Below are positions 24,101-36,540 of a DNA stretch of 64,000 nucleotides, piece after piece. The stretch covers positions 16,634,001 to 16,698,000 of the forward strand of contig OY754469.1 in NCBI GenBank assembly GCA_963575645.1, read 5' to 3'. The stretch is from Xanthostigma xanthostigma. Taxonomy: Eukaryota; Arthropoda; Insecta; Raphidioptera; Raphidiidae. The position numbers were made by a program, and so were the translations under genes. Position 1 is the first letter of the stretch; the number at the start of each line of letters is the position of its first letter. Below the pieces are notes generated by a model. That model saw nothing but the letters and a program-made list of their open reading frames with translations, searched no databases and had not been told where the DNA came from.

Positions 24101-24987
24101 CTGGGCAGAACTCGAAAGATAAAAATCAAACTGACCAATTACTGACAGATCAAACCATTACATGTACCACGGAATCAGAAAACTCTGTATCACTGACGGA
24201 TGCAGACAGACACACTGATAATGATTCGAATGAAAATACTGCTGTTGAAATTTGTCAAAATGAATCTTGTAATGACATAATTCAACAAGAAACTTTAGAA
24301 AAGTATAGTAACAATATAAATCAAATTACAGTACCTGAAACAATGACTGATATACAAAATAGTGATTTGCAAGAAAATGCAACTTCAAATTCTGTGATAA
24401 ACGAAAGTCATAGTACTGAATCGAATATTTTAAATACAAACATAGTGGAGGAAATTACGATTTCAAAGACTGCTTCAGAATTATATTCCTCTGAAACCAA
24501 AAAAGACAAAACTATTTTAAATAATGACAATACCGATCCTCAGCCGTCTTGTTCCAGAAGTCCAGTAGCAGAAACAATGACGCATAAAAATAGAACGCCT
24601 GAAGAAATTCTGTCGGCAAGAGAAGCAAGAATAAAAAGACTTGAAGAACAATGCAAGTTACTTGTTAGAAAAGTATCAAACACGTCAGCCAGAAGTGTTC
24701 AAATCTGTACAAGACTCGAGACATTACACGAGCAATATGGTTCTGATTCACCATCCAGAGAAACTAGCGTGACAAGAGAAAGCTGTGATGAAACTAATAA
24801 TACATCAAGTCAAACAAACGAAACTGACAATTCACAAAGTAAGCAAAATGTGCAAACTGAACAAACAGTTGAGGCGGTTCAAAATTTGGAATTAAGTACT
24901 GAAGCAAGCAATGAAGAAATTGCCGAAAATACGCCTCAAACTGAACAAATGACAGGATCAGACCAAAAAGAAAACAAAGAAAATTAA
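18136..24987 (+). CDS. Large coiled-coil protein, possible N-myristoylated, unrecognised family
   Basis: Exons: 18136-18792, 18870-19031, 19100-19323, 21482-21620, 22051-22542, 23255-23395, 23484-23760, 23852-24987 (stop). They total 3228 nt, giving 1075 residues, and all splices are GT-AG. I do not recognise the family with confidence. The start MGSAYS fits the N-myristoylation pattern (Gly2, Ser6). A low-complexity Ser/Asn/Glu region follows to about residue 110. Long charged coiled coils then cover about 115-400 (for example LEKQKEENKQLKLLLAQ). A helical, non-coiled block is encoded by 22051-22542. A second coiled-coil region (HLEQRLQDQEKRLG, GRLQRQHQQLHTHEK, NELKEELEYCREKWEKAREK) follows and looks the most conserved. 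The last exon is mostly acidic, Asn/Thr/Ser-rich and probably disordered, with one Arg-rich helix (SAREARIKRLEEQCKLLVRK). It ends 698 bp before IFT88 on the same strand. Role and location are unknown; a membrane-attached scaffold is only a guess from the N-terminus. Confidence 0.85.
20100..20660. repeat. Dispersed repeat inside intron 3 of the coiled-coil gene
   Basis: Contains tttcctgtaaactatgagta, caaaattttaggctcagtag and tgatacgtcacatgacgcac, and ends near tgtacgaaaccctaaaaag. An inverted copy lies at about 51165-51650 and a partial copy begins at about 63940 and runs off the window. No ORF of interest. Confidence 0.65.
22955..23110. repeat. Dispersed repeat with gcgcatgcgccgattttccc
   Basis: This intronic segment shares the phrases ctcttttgcgcatgcgccga, cttcatatttgcata and caaacatcctcccaaaattt. 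It matches IFT88 intron 4 (30480-30555 and 30605-30755). Confidence 0.7.
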
Positions 24988-25684
24988 ATGGTTGAAATTA
25001 ACTTTCAGCGTAAACAAAAAATTAAATTAATGTAACTTAAGAGTGATTTATTGTGAATGTATTATTGGAAATTGTTTATTTTTTTAAGAAACGTGTATTC
25101 TGTTTTATAAACTTGTTTATCAAATATTATCCATGTGCCAAAGATATAACAAATATGTACAAACAATTTTTATTTATATAAATTTTCTTGAGCATAATTT
25201 TTCTTTCTTATTTTTCATCACGGATTATTAAACATTAAGCACTTTTATTACCTACTAGTTACTGTTTTATCTCGAGTTAGCGTCAGTAAATAACATTTTT
25301 TCAACGATTAATTTTTTTGGAAATCACAGCAGCTACGAGTTTCAAGCTATAAATAAGATTTGTAATTGAATTTCCAATAAAAATCAATGTATTGTCTTGA
25401 AAACTTAATATAAAAACATGTCATGAATAAAAGCTGAATTATTTTCATCTTTGAAAATCAAAAATTAAAATAGGTTTTAAATATTTTTTATTCAAAAAGT
25501 AATAACAATGAGACTATTTAGCCGCGTTAATCATTACTAGCGCTATCTCTCGGACTACGGTCTAAGCTTCTTTGGAATGTGTTTACAAATGGAAGAAAAC
25601 GTCACTGAGCTGTCAATGTCATAATACAAATAAATTTGTTTTTATGTATTTTATAATTTAAAAAATCGAGTAAAATACCATAAA
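24988..25684. other. Intergenic gap between the coiled-coil gene and IFT88
   Basis: 698 bp holding the 3' UTR of the coiled-coil gene and the IFT88 5' region. No further ORF or clear core promoter motif seen. Confidence 0.5.
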
Positions 25685-28600
25685 ATGGCAGCTCCAGATG
25701 TGCAAGAACATTTCAGGCCAGATTTTGGACCAAAATTAAGATTAGGCACTTCTAGTAGTGTAAGTATTTTTTGTATTTTAAAAAATGCAAAAATTAAATA
25801 TAAGCAGTTAAGAGTATTCGTCCCTGCAAACACCCCCTGCACCCTTCATCTCAAATTTTTTCCCTCGCCTAAAAACGGTTCGCGCTCTCCCGACGCTATT
25901 TTTAAAGCTAGAGAGTTCTGGTAAACGCCAAATGAAAGACAAAGAATCAGACTACAGATCCTTCAGGCGATTTTTTTGAAAAACAGTTTCGCCTACGTAT
26001 GAAATACTAGCCGCTACCCGCGGCTACGCCCGCGATTGAGATGGAAATCGACTTTTGACATGCATATCAGGGGTTGAGGTATTGCACATATTTTGACAAA
26101 CAATTTTCTTATTTTTCGTGAAAAATTTTTATTTTTTTTTAATAAAAAGTATCCTATGTTACTTCTAATACCTTCAAGAGTGTATGTGCAAAGTTTCATG
26201 ATGATCGGTTAAGTAGTTTCTGCGTGAAAGCGTAACAAACAAACTTACATTCGCATTTATAATATTAATATGAATAATATGACAATTTTCTTATTTTTCG
26301 TAAAAAAATTTTATTTTTTTTTTAATAAAAAGTATCCTATGTTACTTCTAATACCTTCAAGAGTGTATGTGCAAAGTTTCATGATGATCGGTTAAGTAGT
26401 TTTTGCGTGAAAGCGTAACAAACAAACTTACATTCGCATTTATAATATTAATATGATTACGTAACTTATTATTTTTTTCAAAAAGTTGTAAGTTTTTTCA
26501 GGAATTTTTTTTCAAAAAATTCGCCTGAAGGATCTGTAGTCTGATTCTTTGTCTTTCATTTGGCGTTTACCAGAACCCTCTAGCTTAAAAAATAGCGTCG
26601 GGAGAGCGCGAACCGTTTTTAGGCGAGGGGAAAAGATTTGAGATGAAGGGTGCAGGGGGTATTTGTAGGGACGAATACTCTTAATTCCTTTTTTAAGACG
26701 TCAGTAAGGATTTTAATTGTTTATTAGCTGTATTGTCGATGCTTTTCATGTTAAAATGTAAAAAATATTTTAGATTAGTCACAATTTACCTACGAAGGGT
26801 TTTCGTCCAGTGACAACATTTAGGCCGCCATCGACCTCAAATAGACCGGGGACTGTTTATCGTCCTGGTAGTGGCCTAAGAACCGGGACTGGTTTCCGTC
26901 CTGGAACAAGTTTTAAGCCTGGTACCGGACAAAGACCAGGCACTGGACTTAGACCAGGAACGGGTTTTAGGCCCATAACAGGAGAAGACATTAAAAGACC
27001 AATCACCGGCTATGGAGACGGAATGAATAGACCAATGACTGCAGTCAGGGGAGCCGGTTATTCATCTGGAGGAAGAAAATCCACTGATCTCTTAAGCAAA
27101 ACTCCCGAAGAAGATATTTCTAGCAGTGATTCACCCCTTAAAGAAACGTATGTTAAAATTCGCAAATTAGTATTTCATCTAATCGATACACATAAATGAA
27201 ATTATAACAGATTTAGAGAATTGTGTTTTCAGAATGTTTGTTTGTTAGTCTGTAACGGATAAACCAATTTTGATGTTAAGTACTTGGTAAACTACCCGTA
27301 GGGAACCAAACTTAAAGAATAATGCACTTTCTCCTGGCTGTGCTCTAGTTTACAGTTAAGACAGAGTTCCGTTTAAAACCGACATTAAAGATTAGCGATT
27401 TCTTAGGACTTTGCAGTACGTAATTTAAAATATAAAACATTTTTAACAAAAAAATTGAACCGACTTCAAAAAAGGCATTAAAAAGTAAAAAATAATAATT
27501 ATTGTTATTTTTGGAGTCGCTGTCACATTGGAATTCGAAAGTAGCAATTTAAATCTTACATGTCTCTAGTTCTCGGAATAGATTTCATTTTGGCTGACAC
27601 CGACTCCAAAACATTTCAATACGCAATTATTTTTTACTTTTTAGTGTCTTTTTTGAAGTCGGTTCAATTTTTTTGTTAAAAATATTTTATTTTTCTCTTT
27701 TTAGTGTTAATCTAACACTAAAAATCAGTGAACATACATAAAAAACATTATGCGTGCCTTTGAAATTTAAGAGTTTCCCTCGATTTCTCCGGATTCCACC
27801 ATCAGATCCTGACTTGGTTCCGATGGGACCACCGCGGAAGTGCACTCTTTCGAATAAAAAAAGAATTTTGAAAATCGGTCCGTAATTGACGGAGAAATCG
27901 GTGAACATACATAAAAAAAAAATATATATACAGTCGAACATAGAACCTCCTCCTTTTTTGAAGTCGGTTAAAAAGAGAGAGAACTTATCTCCAACAATAT
28001 TTCTTGTAGCTCTGTTAGTTATAAACAGTGTCGGAATGATAGAAACAGGTTGTAGATGTAAGAATAAATCTGAGACGAAAAGTTCAGACGGTATCTCTAA
28101 AGAAAACTTTTCAAAGACTCTTATTTAGTTGTCTAAAATTGATGTTAGATTTTCTATACGCGTGATTAAGTACACGTATTATTAAATTTTATAATTATTT
28201 ACAAAACAGCCAAGAGAGAAAATTTAAAAATATGGAAGCTAACATTATGAAATTGGTCGAAGAATCAATTATTGCAAATACTAAAAATAATAAAAAGCAT
28301 GCACTGGCTTTAGCAAAAGAGGCGTCAACAAAAGAACGAAATTTGATTCGTATGCAAGAACAATCTGGCATGAGCGATAATCATAACATGGATTTGACTT
28401 ATTCGGTAAACTTATCTGAGTTTATAGGAGTGTGCAAGTATTAGTAGATATTTTTCGGAGTTAGGACGCGTCAAATATTTAATAAATATGCACTCGATAT
28501 CTGAGCTTAGTTGAGATAAGTATTAAATCAATGCTCAATTTTGGAGTCAAGCAGAGTAGATGTACGAGAGAAAAAATACAGTTCTTAACTTTTTTCCTAT

Positions 28601-31600
28601 GGATTATGTGTAATTCGCCGTGTGGCGCTAACTGGCGGTTCTATTTGAAAATTGTCGCAATTTAATTTATACAATAATATGAAAAGAAAAAAAGAAAAAT
28701 TATGTATGCAGTGAACTTGTTAGTGATTAATTAAACCCTGTTTGTAAGATAAGTAAAATAATTTTTTAATTCAAATATTATTTTATGGGTTATTAAAGTA
28801 AACGTGATGTGACAGAACCTGCATTTTCAACAAACGTCAAATTTGTTTTACAGAATATTTTAAAGAAAGATCAATAAACATCGACGAACATAACAAGTAA
28901 AATTAATTTATATTTAGACGCGATAAACCATAGTAACGAACTATGCAAAAGTTTTCTTATTTCGTCACAGCAAAGCGTGACATTCGGAAACAGCTTAGCC
29001 ACAACCCCTTGCACATAGTCCATATTACACGTCGACTCTATTAAGTTTGGAAAGAAAAATCTAGTCTTTATCAAATTCTAAACTCGCCTCAAAAAAGGAA
29101 AATTCACTGTATGACAAATCAATCAAGCAAAACCTGCTGTATTCGACTTGATTGGAAAACAGGTCCAATCATTTTGACTCATCTAGCAGTCATATTTTTG
29201 TAGATCGGGTAGTTAACGAAACGTTATTCTTTTGTTTATAACTCATTCGTTTCGAGTATTTTTTTCTACGATCAAGTGCTTTTATTATTCAGCCGATATT
29301 CCATTTTTAGAGTACCCGCGCACCAGTTTATGATGAAACATATTAAAGAACGAAAGCATGTATTTTGCACCACACACAAAAGCACACTTCTAGTCGAGTT
29401 GACTGTAGACGCACAATAGTCATACGCACAAGCTAGCAACTTCCCAGCATCTCACTCTAAGAGCGTTTTGTTGCATTTCGTTTCGTTACACGCTCAACCG
29501 CATTAATACAATTCACTCCCCCGTGCATAAAGAAGTTACACTTCAATAATTCTGGTATAATTTTCAGGTTGTATTTAATTTAGCCAATCAGTACACAGCA
29601 AACGAACTCTACACAGAAGCAATAAAAACATTTCAGCTAATAACTAAAAACCGAATGTTTCCAAACTCGAATCGTTTGAAAATAAATATGGGAATTATTT
29701 ATTTTAAACTTGGTCATTTCACTAAATCGATTAAAATGTTTAAAATGGCAATGGATCAAGCACCTGCGAGTCAAAAACAATTAAGGTCTATTTTTTGTAT
29801 AATTCAATGGTTTATTCTGTACGGTCAAGTCACGTTATAAGGTCGCTTCAGGCTCCCCACTTTTTGTTTAACTCATTCTCCCCACCAAACTTGTTCAGTA
29901 GTGAACTAGGTATTATTGAATAAAGTTGAGTATCACTGAATGAAATCATGTTGTGACCGAACTTAAAACGGTGTCAACTGATAAATTTCGTAAAGATCAT
30001 AAATTCTTACAGTCCTTTACAAATTACAATTAAACGATTTATCTTATAGCAGGTGTGCGGCGTCGGTCTGGTTTCAGGGAATACCGGGACTTTGCCCGGT
30101 GGGTCGTCGGTGTTCCACGAGCCGGTCCGGTCCGGATCTTTTTTTTCTTAGTTACACGGTCACGTAGAGGCGTTTGACAATTTTCCCGGCAACTTTTTAC
30201 CTCCCAGACCGACCCTGCAGGTGTGAACGAATAATGGGAGTCTGCTATTTTTTGGAGAGTGTTACCCACACAAGTGGCCTTATAACGTCACTAATAATTA
30301 ATAAGAGAATATTTTATATCAAAAAATTGGTTGTCTGTAAAGTCGGTTTACGGACGATAGTTTTACGTGATAACGTATTCCGTAATACATAACCTAAATT
30401 TATATAATAATTCGAATCTATGATATTGCATCTTTCTCTTCAAATTTAGGTAAATTTTATTAAGTAGAATAATAAAACACTATAAAAAGTACACTATTAT
30501 TATATAAAAAACAACTATGGCATGTATCTCTTTTGCGCATGTGCCGATTTTCCCCAAAAAATTTACAAAAATTTCTAGTAAAAATAGATAGAGTAAAAAC
30601 CGTTTTAAAAACTATATTATTATTATATAAAACATCATTATAAGAGATATATTCTTTTACGCATGCGCCGATGTTCCCCAAAAACAATAGGCCACTTCAT
30701 ATTTGCATATCAAACATCCTCCCAAAATTTGGTTTCAATCCGCTTATCCTTGGTGTCGGAATGATAAGAAATGTCAAAAGTGACGTTTGATACTGTCAAA
30801 CTATTATGTTCTAATAATAATTAGTTATTCCAATAGTTAACTTAGAAGGCGTTGCATTTCAGAAAATACTAATGTCAAAAAATTGAATTAAACATTAGAA
30901 ATGCAGCTGTTTTCATGTTAAGACAAGACATACGTTATTTTCTAATTTCCATGTACGGCAAACAAAGACGACCGACCGCGTCGCGCGTGCGCCATGCATT
31001 AGACAACATTGCATTTATACAGCTATTTTTCTATATAAATTTGTATAAAAAAACTGTTTAGGCAAATTCTGTTATACGAAATCTATGTAAAATGTTCTCC
31101 TCTTTCGTTTAAGACTGGTTTCAAACCGATCTGATTTAAATTGAGCGAGAAATTAGCAAAAAGCACGCACAGGGTCAGGCGGAACGTTACGCGTTAGGAA
31201 CGTTACGTTACACTTTTTCGTGCATGCAGTCGGTGTTTTATCAATTTATAATATTGGTGATTCATCAATTTATAAGACGTTATCACGTCAAAAATAGTTT
31301 GACAATTATAATTATTATTTTTAAAAGAGATTGGTAAAGTAACGTTTGCGTTATTTTGATTTTTAAGAATGAAAATAATGCATAACATTGGCGTATTATT
31401 AGTAAAAATGGCGAAATATGAGGAGGCTTGCATCAACTTTGAGTATATAATGACAGAACAACCCGAGTTTCGAAGTGGACTGCATCTGTTATTGTGTTAT
31501 TATGCACTCAGAGATAAAGATAAAATGAAACGAGCCCTGGCCATGATCCTAGATGTTCAACTGGAAGTGGACGAAGATGACAAACACATGGATTCACAAA

Positions 31601-34600
31601 ATGTAAAATGTTTAAATGTGGTGATTTTATCTTATTTGATCATATGTCTAAATTTTTTATTCTCTGTGGCAAGACACGTTTTAAGTAAAAGTAAAATTCC
31701 TCCACACAAATAATGGACTAAGAGCTGGCTACGGAGAAAATGGGTGACTCGGTGCAGAGCTGAAAATTTGCAGAATAATAGGAGAGTGTACAAATAAGTA
31801 GGGAAAAAATTGCCAGAAGGCTAGGCGGAAGATAAAGGGCCGCCAGAAGGCGCTAATGTTGCGAAAAATCAGTGCACTTCTGGCAATTTCTATACTTATT
31901 CTGTAATTCAAAACTAGATTATATATTATATATATTATACATTATACAGTTATAAGGGCATACTGAAAATTCATACATGATAAATAATTACATTCGACAA
32001 ATATTCAAAATTATTAATGTCATTTTGATAGAAATAAAATTAATCGTCATATATGTATTTTCATTAATAAAATTACGTTGTTATAACAACGTAATTTTAA
32101 TAATTTATTTAATTTTATTTCTATCAAAATGACATTAATAATTTTGAATATTTGTCGAATGTAATTATTATATCATGTTTGAATTTTCAGTATGCCCTTA
32201 TAACTGTATAATGTATATAATATATAATCTAGTTTTGAATTACAGAATAAGTATAGAAATTGCCAGAAGTGCACTGATTTTTCGCAACATTAGCGCCTTC
32301 TGGCGGCCCTTTATCTTCCGCCTAGCCTTCTGGCAATTTTTTCCCTACTTACTTGTACTATCTCCTATTATTCCGCAAATTTTCAGCTCTGCACCGAGTC
32401 ACCCATTTTCTCCGTAGCCAGCTCTTCGTCTATAATTTCAAAATTAGTTACGTGATTTTGAAAAATCTGTAGTCTTACTTTTTTACATAAAGTTAAAAAA
32501 GCAGAACTAATTTTTAAAATTCTTTTAATGCCGAGTCAATATGAACAAAATAATTTGTGCTATTCGAAGTAATTTTTAAATGAATTTTAAAAAATAGTGA
32601 AACCTTGTTGCCACATTAACATCTGTTGCTTCTAGACAAAATCACACAAAGAAAGTATACACGAAGCAATAAAAAATGACCAGTTGAGTAAATATGAAAA
32701 TGATTTAAAATTGGAAGCGGAAAATACAATTTTAACTGCGGCCAAATTAATTGCCCCGATAATTGAAGATACAATATCAGCAGGCTACGACTGGTGTATT
32801 GAAGCAATAAAAGTATCGAATTACTCACAGCTTGCCGGAAATTTGGAAATTAGTAAAGCTATAATGTATTTAAAAAACAGAGATTTACAACAAGCCATTG
32901 AAACTCTAAAGGGGTTTGAAAAACAAGAAAACAAAATTGCTGGAGCTGCTGCTACTAATTTGTCATTTATTTATTATTTGGTAATTATTCATTTCTAATT
33001 TAAAACCGTAACGGTATTTCTGTCGATTTTCGTTTTCTTGCGATTTTTAGAAATAAAATACTTAGATACAGTGGCGTCAGACTGTGTGGGCTGGGTAGGC
33101 TAGAGCCCACCTATCAAAATTTATATATATTAACTTTTATGATTTCTATATCAACTTTCATATTTGAAAGAGAGATAAGTGCGGCAGCATATGAGCGCAA
33201 CCTAATGATTGCCTGCGCAGATGTGCGCTTGATAAGTGCTCGTCTTTCAAGAAATGAAGACAGAAAACGAGTTTTCGGTAAAGTGTAAACTTGTAATTGA
33301 CAGTGTATGATACAAAATAAACATCATACTCATTTCACGTTACTATGCCTAAACTTGTTTTTCGTGAGCCCATCCATGAAAAAATTCGTTCCGACACGAT
33401 TGCTTAGATAGAACAACGCGTTTTCAAAATTCACAATCTATCTGTTTGTACTGACATTAGTCGAGAATAGCCAAATCGACTTTGATCACAGCGTATTCTA
33501 GCTAATGCAATGTAGGATTCAAAGTGTCACCGTAGGGTTGAACTTATTATGGAAATTAAAAATATTGTTAATTTAAATTTAAAATGAAAATAAATGCTTG
33601 TTTTTTAGCAAAATGATTTATCAAATGCAGAAAAATACGCTCATATAGCTATTGAATCAAAAGATTACAAAGGTTACGGCTATATAAATATGGGTTGCAT
33701 TGAATTATCTAAAGATAATATAGAGAAGGCTAAAGAACATTTTATTGCTGCAGCAGAAGTGGAACAGAGCAGCGTTGAAGCACATTATAACTTAGGTATT
33801 ATATCATTATTATTATTATTTCAGTTTGTAAAGTCAGGGACCTTTTGACATCTCCGCAGGACTCTAGACATATCAACAAATATGTCTATTTTTTTGACAA
33901 AAACAATTTTTAAAATCATTACATTTTCAGACTAAAGCTGACTGTTAAAAAACTCCCAATTACAACAAAAAAGTAATCAAAGCTCTTCACATTAAATTCG
34001 AATAGACCACATTGATACATGATTGATACAGCCATTTTGAATATTTAGTCTAGTCACCTTACTCTCTCAACTTCTAATCGGATTAAGATATATAAAGACA
34101 GCCCTTGGCGTCCCGAAACATTGATGTCACTATTGTTTCAGGTTTGCTTTACATGAGAGGCAACGAGGTGGATCAGTCGCTTGAATGTTTTAATGAAGTA
34201 AATAGTGCCGTTCCATTGACACCATGGGTTTTGTATCAAACAGGACTAGTTTTAACAAAACTTAAAGATGTTGATGCTGCCTCTGAAATGTTTAATGAAG
34301 CTTTAGGCATTTGTCCAGCTGCTCCGGGTTTATTAACAGCTCTCGCAGATATTCAAGAAAAATTACGCGAGCCACAACTTGCTTATAATTATTATTCAGA
34401 AGCTTTCCGAAATTATCCGTCCGATTTCAATGTGATTAATTGGCTGGGTTCATATTTTATTGATTTACATGTGGCCGAGAAAGCTTTGTATTATTTCGAG
34501 AAAGCTGCGTTGTTACAACCAGGCGAACCAAAATGGAAATTAATGGTTGCTAGCTGTTATAGACAAAGCGGCAATTTACATAAAGCTTTGAAAGTGTATG

Positions 34601-35600
34601 AGGACGTACACAAAACATTCCCCGATAATGAAGATTGCTTGAGATTTTTAGTAAGGTTGTGTACAGATTTAGGACTGAAAGAAGCATCCGAATACTCAGT
34701 GGAATTAAGAAGAATTGAAAAGAGTAAGGAAGTTAGAGAGAGAATTGGAAGTAGCAGACCAGGTACTTCCCGACCTGGCACTTCAGGTATGAGATTTTTT
34801 TTTCATAAAAAAAGGATTCCCTAATCTTATTTTAGAAACCAGTAAGCTATCAAAATCTCAATTAAGTTTTTTCAAAACTATCCGAAACGTAGCTCCCTCC
34901 CATATATGAAATTAAAAATACGAAGATTTAAAATTTTTACAGCTTCACGACGATCTGGCAGTGGTCTATCATCCCGAGGTGGTTCGGGGCAGAGTGGAAT
35001 TAGACAGAACAGCCCACAGGTAATGCGTCCTTCAGTAAAACAACTTGAAAGGGTGACGTCATTCACTGGAGAAGATTCAGAATCTCTAAACAGTGGATTT
35101 TCCCAAGGGGTCATAGGTAAGAGATAAAGCTGTGAACACACGTAGCAAATATTTCAGGGTGACCACAAATTTTCGATGAAAAAATCCATTACTTTCCCAA
35201 ATTTTACCTAAAACACGATGTTCCTGTTTTTTCGCTCACAACAAGTAGTTTGTTTTCTTTTTAATACAATATTCATTCTCATTTAGACCATGCTGTGACA
35301 TAGTATGCCATTATTAGACCTTGCCGCTCAGCTAGTTTATGCTTACATCAGAAAATTTTATATTTACCCGTTTTTCTGATTTTTCCATGAATTCTCTAGC
35401 ATAAAAATTCGATTAGTCTCGGGGTCTGTGGTCACCTTGATATTTACAAGTATTTAAACAAAATGTCTTTTATTAATTCAGATGTAAACTACACTGATCC
35501 TCTTGGACCATCGGAAATGCGACCAAGGACATCTGCTGGTAAATCATTTGAAGATGACTTTGGAGATATCGAACTGGGGGATGATTTATTACCCGAATAG
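25685..35600 (+). CDS. IFT88: Intraflagellar transport protein 88 (IFT-B, TPR protein)
   Basis: Core IFT-B subunit (Polaris/Tg737; NompB in Drosophila) needed for anterograde transport and cilium assembly; in insects this serves sensory neurons and, in some groups, sperm. Exons: 25685-25759, 26774-27147, 28210-28405, 29568-29785, 31368-31602, 32636-32980, 33609-33795, 34142-34786, 34943-35116, 35482-35600 (stop). They total 2568 nt, giving 855 residues (human about 830). Matches include RPMTAVRGAGY, KLVEESIIAN, MDLTYSVVFNLA, MKIMHNIGV, AKLIAPIIEDTISAGYDWC, CLRFLVRLCTDLGLKEA and the acidic end DDFGDIELGDDLLPE. Tandem TPR helices run from about residue 220 to 750. Residues about 30-95 form a Gly/Pro/Arg repeat built from RPGTG-like units, longer than I expect for the family. 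The canonical acidic N-terminus is not seen, so the 25-codon first exon is the least certain part. Introns carry many transposons. Confidence 0.95.
25812..26680. mobile_element. TTAA-flanked foldback element, copy A (IFT88 intron 1), with nested insert
   Basis: Terminal inverted repeats gagtattcgtccct ... agggacgaatactc are flanked on both sides by TTAA (25808-25811, 26681-26684). The arms extend about 190 bp each, including cctaaaaacggttcgcgctc and cctgaaggatctgtagtc. The loop is split by an RTE-like fragment (about 25998-26455). The uninterrupted counterpart is copy B at 43973-44392, in the opposite orientation. A TTAA target suggests piggyBac-like or another TTAA-specific superfamily. No transposase. 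Confidence 0.88.
25998..26455. repeat. RTE-like fragment with internal ~180-bp tandem duplication
   Basis: Begins actagccgctacccgcggct and ends in ataatattaatatg. The unit ending gcatttataatattaatatg occurs twice in tandem (about 26100-26275 and 26281-26455), both copies carrying aagtttcatgatgatcggtt. It is nested in copy A of the TTAA element. Confidence 0.75.
27448..27972. repeat. Dispersed repeat with aaccgacttc ends (IFT88 intron 2)
   Basis: Bounded by aaccgacttcaaaaaagg at the left and ccttttttgaagtcggtta at the right. It contains accgactccaaaacatttc and atcagatcctgacttggttc. An inverted, shorter copy lies at 54031-54515 inside a hAT element. Confidence 0.75.
30045..30235. repeat. GC-rich island in IFT88 intron 4
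   Basis: About 190 bp clearly richer in G+C than its surroundings (for example gtgcggcgtcggtctggttt, gagccggtccggtccggatc). An open frame crosses it on the minus strand without recognisable homology. Probably a retroelement or other foreign fragment; unproven. Confidence 0.4.
30480..30755. repeat. Two partial copies of the gcgcatgcgccga repeat
   Basis: Copies at about 30480-30555 and 30605-30755 match 22955-23110. They share ctcttttgcgcatg, gccgattttcccc and caaacatcctcccaaaattt. Confidence 0.65.
31720..32426. repeat. 707-bp near-perfect palindrome in IFT88 intron 5
   Basis: From aagagctggctacggagaaa at 31720 to its mirror ending cgtagccagctctt at 32426. The centre is acgttgttataacaacgt near 32079-32096. 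The two ~345-bp arms differ at only a few positions and a few short indels, so both strands carry the same open frame (NYRISIEIARSALIFRNISA). I see no convincing target duplication. It is most simply a young foldback element. Confidence 0.9.
33069..33402. mobile_element. Probable hAT-type MITE in IFT88 intron 6
   Basis: Starts cagtggcgtcagactg and ends ccgacacgattg, which are weak inverted repeats. A perfect 8-bp duplication cttagata (33061-33068, 33403-33410) supports a hAT insertion. No ORF. Confidence 0.6.
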
Positions 35601-36540
35601 AAAATTATCGATTTGTTTAGTTATCTGAATGTCATCCTTGTTTTTTTATGACACATTCGTTCATATGATCATATACCAAATATACTATGATATGGTAGAA
35701 AGAAAGATGACACTCATAGATGAGTACAACCTTTTTCTGTCTATGATCTATGTATTGACAATTGCAATTAATAATGTACAAATATTGTAACATTATTTTT
35801 ATGATAATAAATATTCACAATTTAAAATGTTGTTGTATTTATTTTTGAAACTTATTTTAGAAGTCGATAAGAACCATTTTCGATAATAATTATGATATGC
35901 GTGGTAGAATTTTTGAAGTAAAGCTTCTTTAAGCGCGTTTTGTGAATTCCGCGAAGGACTTACTTGGGGAGTTGACGTTATGAAAAAATGTGACGTTTTT
36001 GTGCGGCGTAAGTTCATTTATGCAGTATAGCGCATCTATACGTAGGTAATGTATTTAAAAAAATTCTATATATATACAGAAACGAATTACAAAGTCCACA
36101 TTCTGCGAGAGCTGTTTTTTTAAATGAATTATATAGATGCTAGTTAAATAAAAACAAATAAATAAAATTATAGCTTAGTTTGTAATTGTACAGTTTTAAA
36201 GATTCCTAGAGCAAATTTTCAATTGCAGTCAATGTTTGCCTGTTTATTTATCTGAATAGATACAGTAACATAAAAACTGTAAACTTAACAATATATTATG
36301 ATTGTTTACATGTTTTGCTTCAACCGCGCGTAAAAGTTAAGATTCTAAGAACGCGTTACAAAACAAGTAATTATTTTTTTATGGATTTAAATACATATTC
36401 CTGTAAAAATAATTTGTACATTTCCTTTTTAAATTATATTATTTAATAATTTTAACATATTCGTATATATTACTTTACTCTACTTTACTCGTAATTAAAA
36501 AAAGCATTATAATTTTTACTAATATAAACATTTCTAAAAT

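Noticed and set aside
31729..32417. 60- and 80-codon ORFs with the same NYRISIEIARSAL sequence
   Set aside because: They are the same reading frame in the two arms of the palindrome, with no sign of being a gene.
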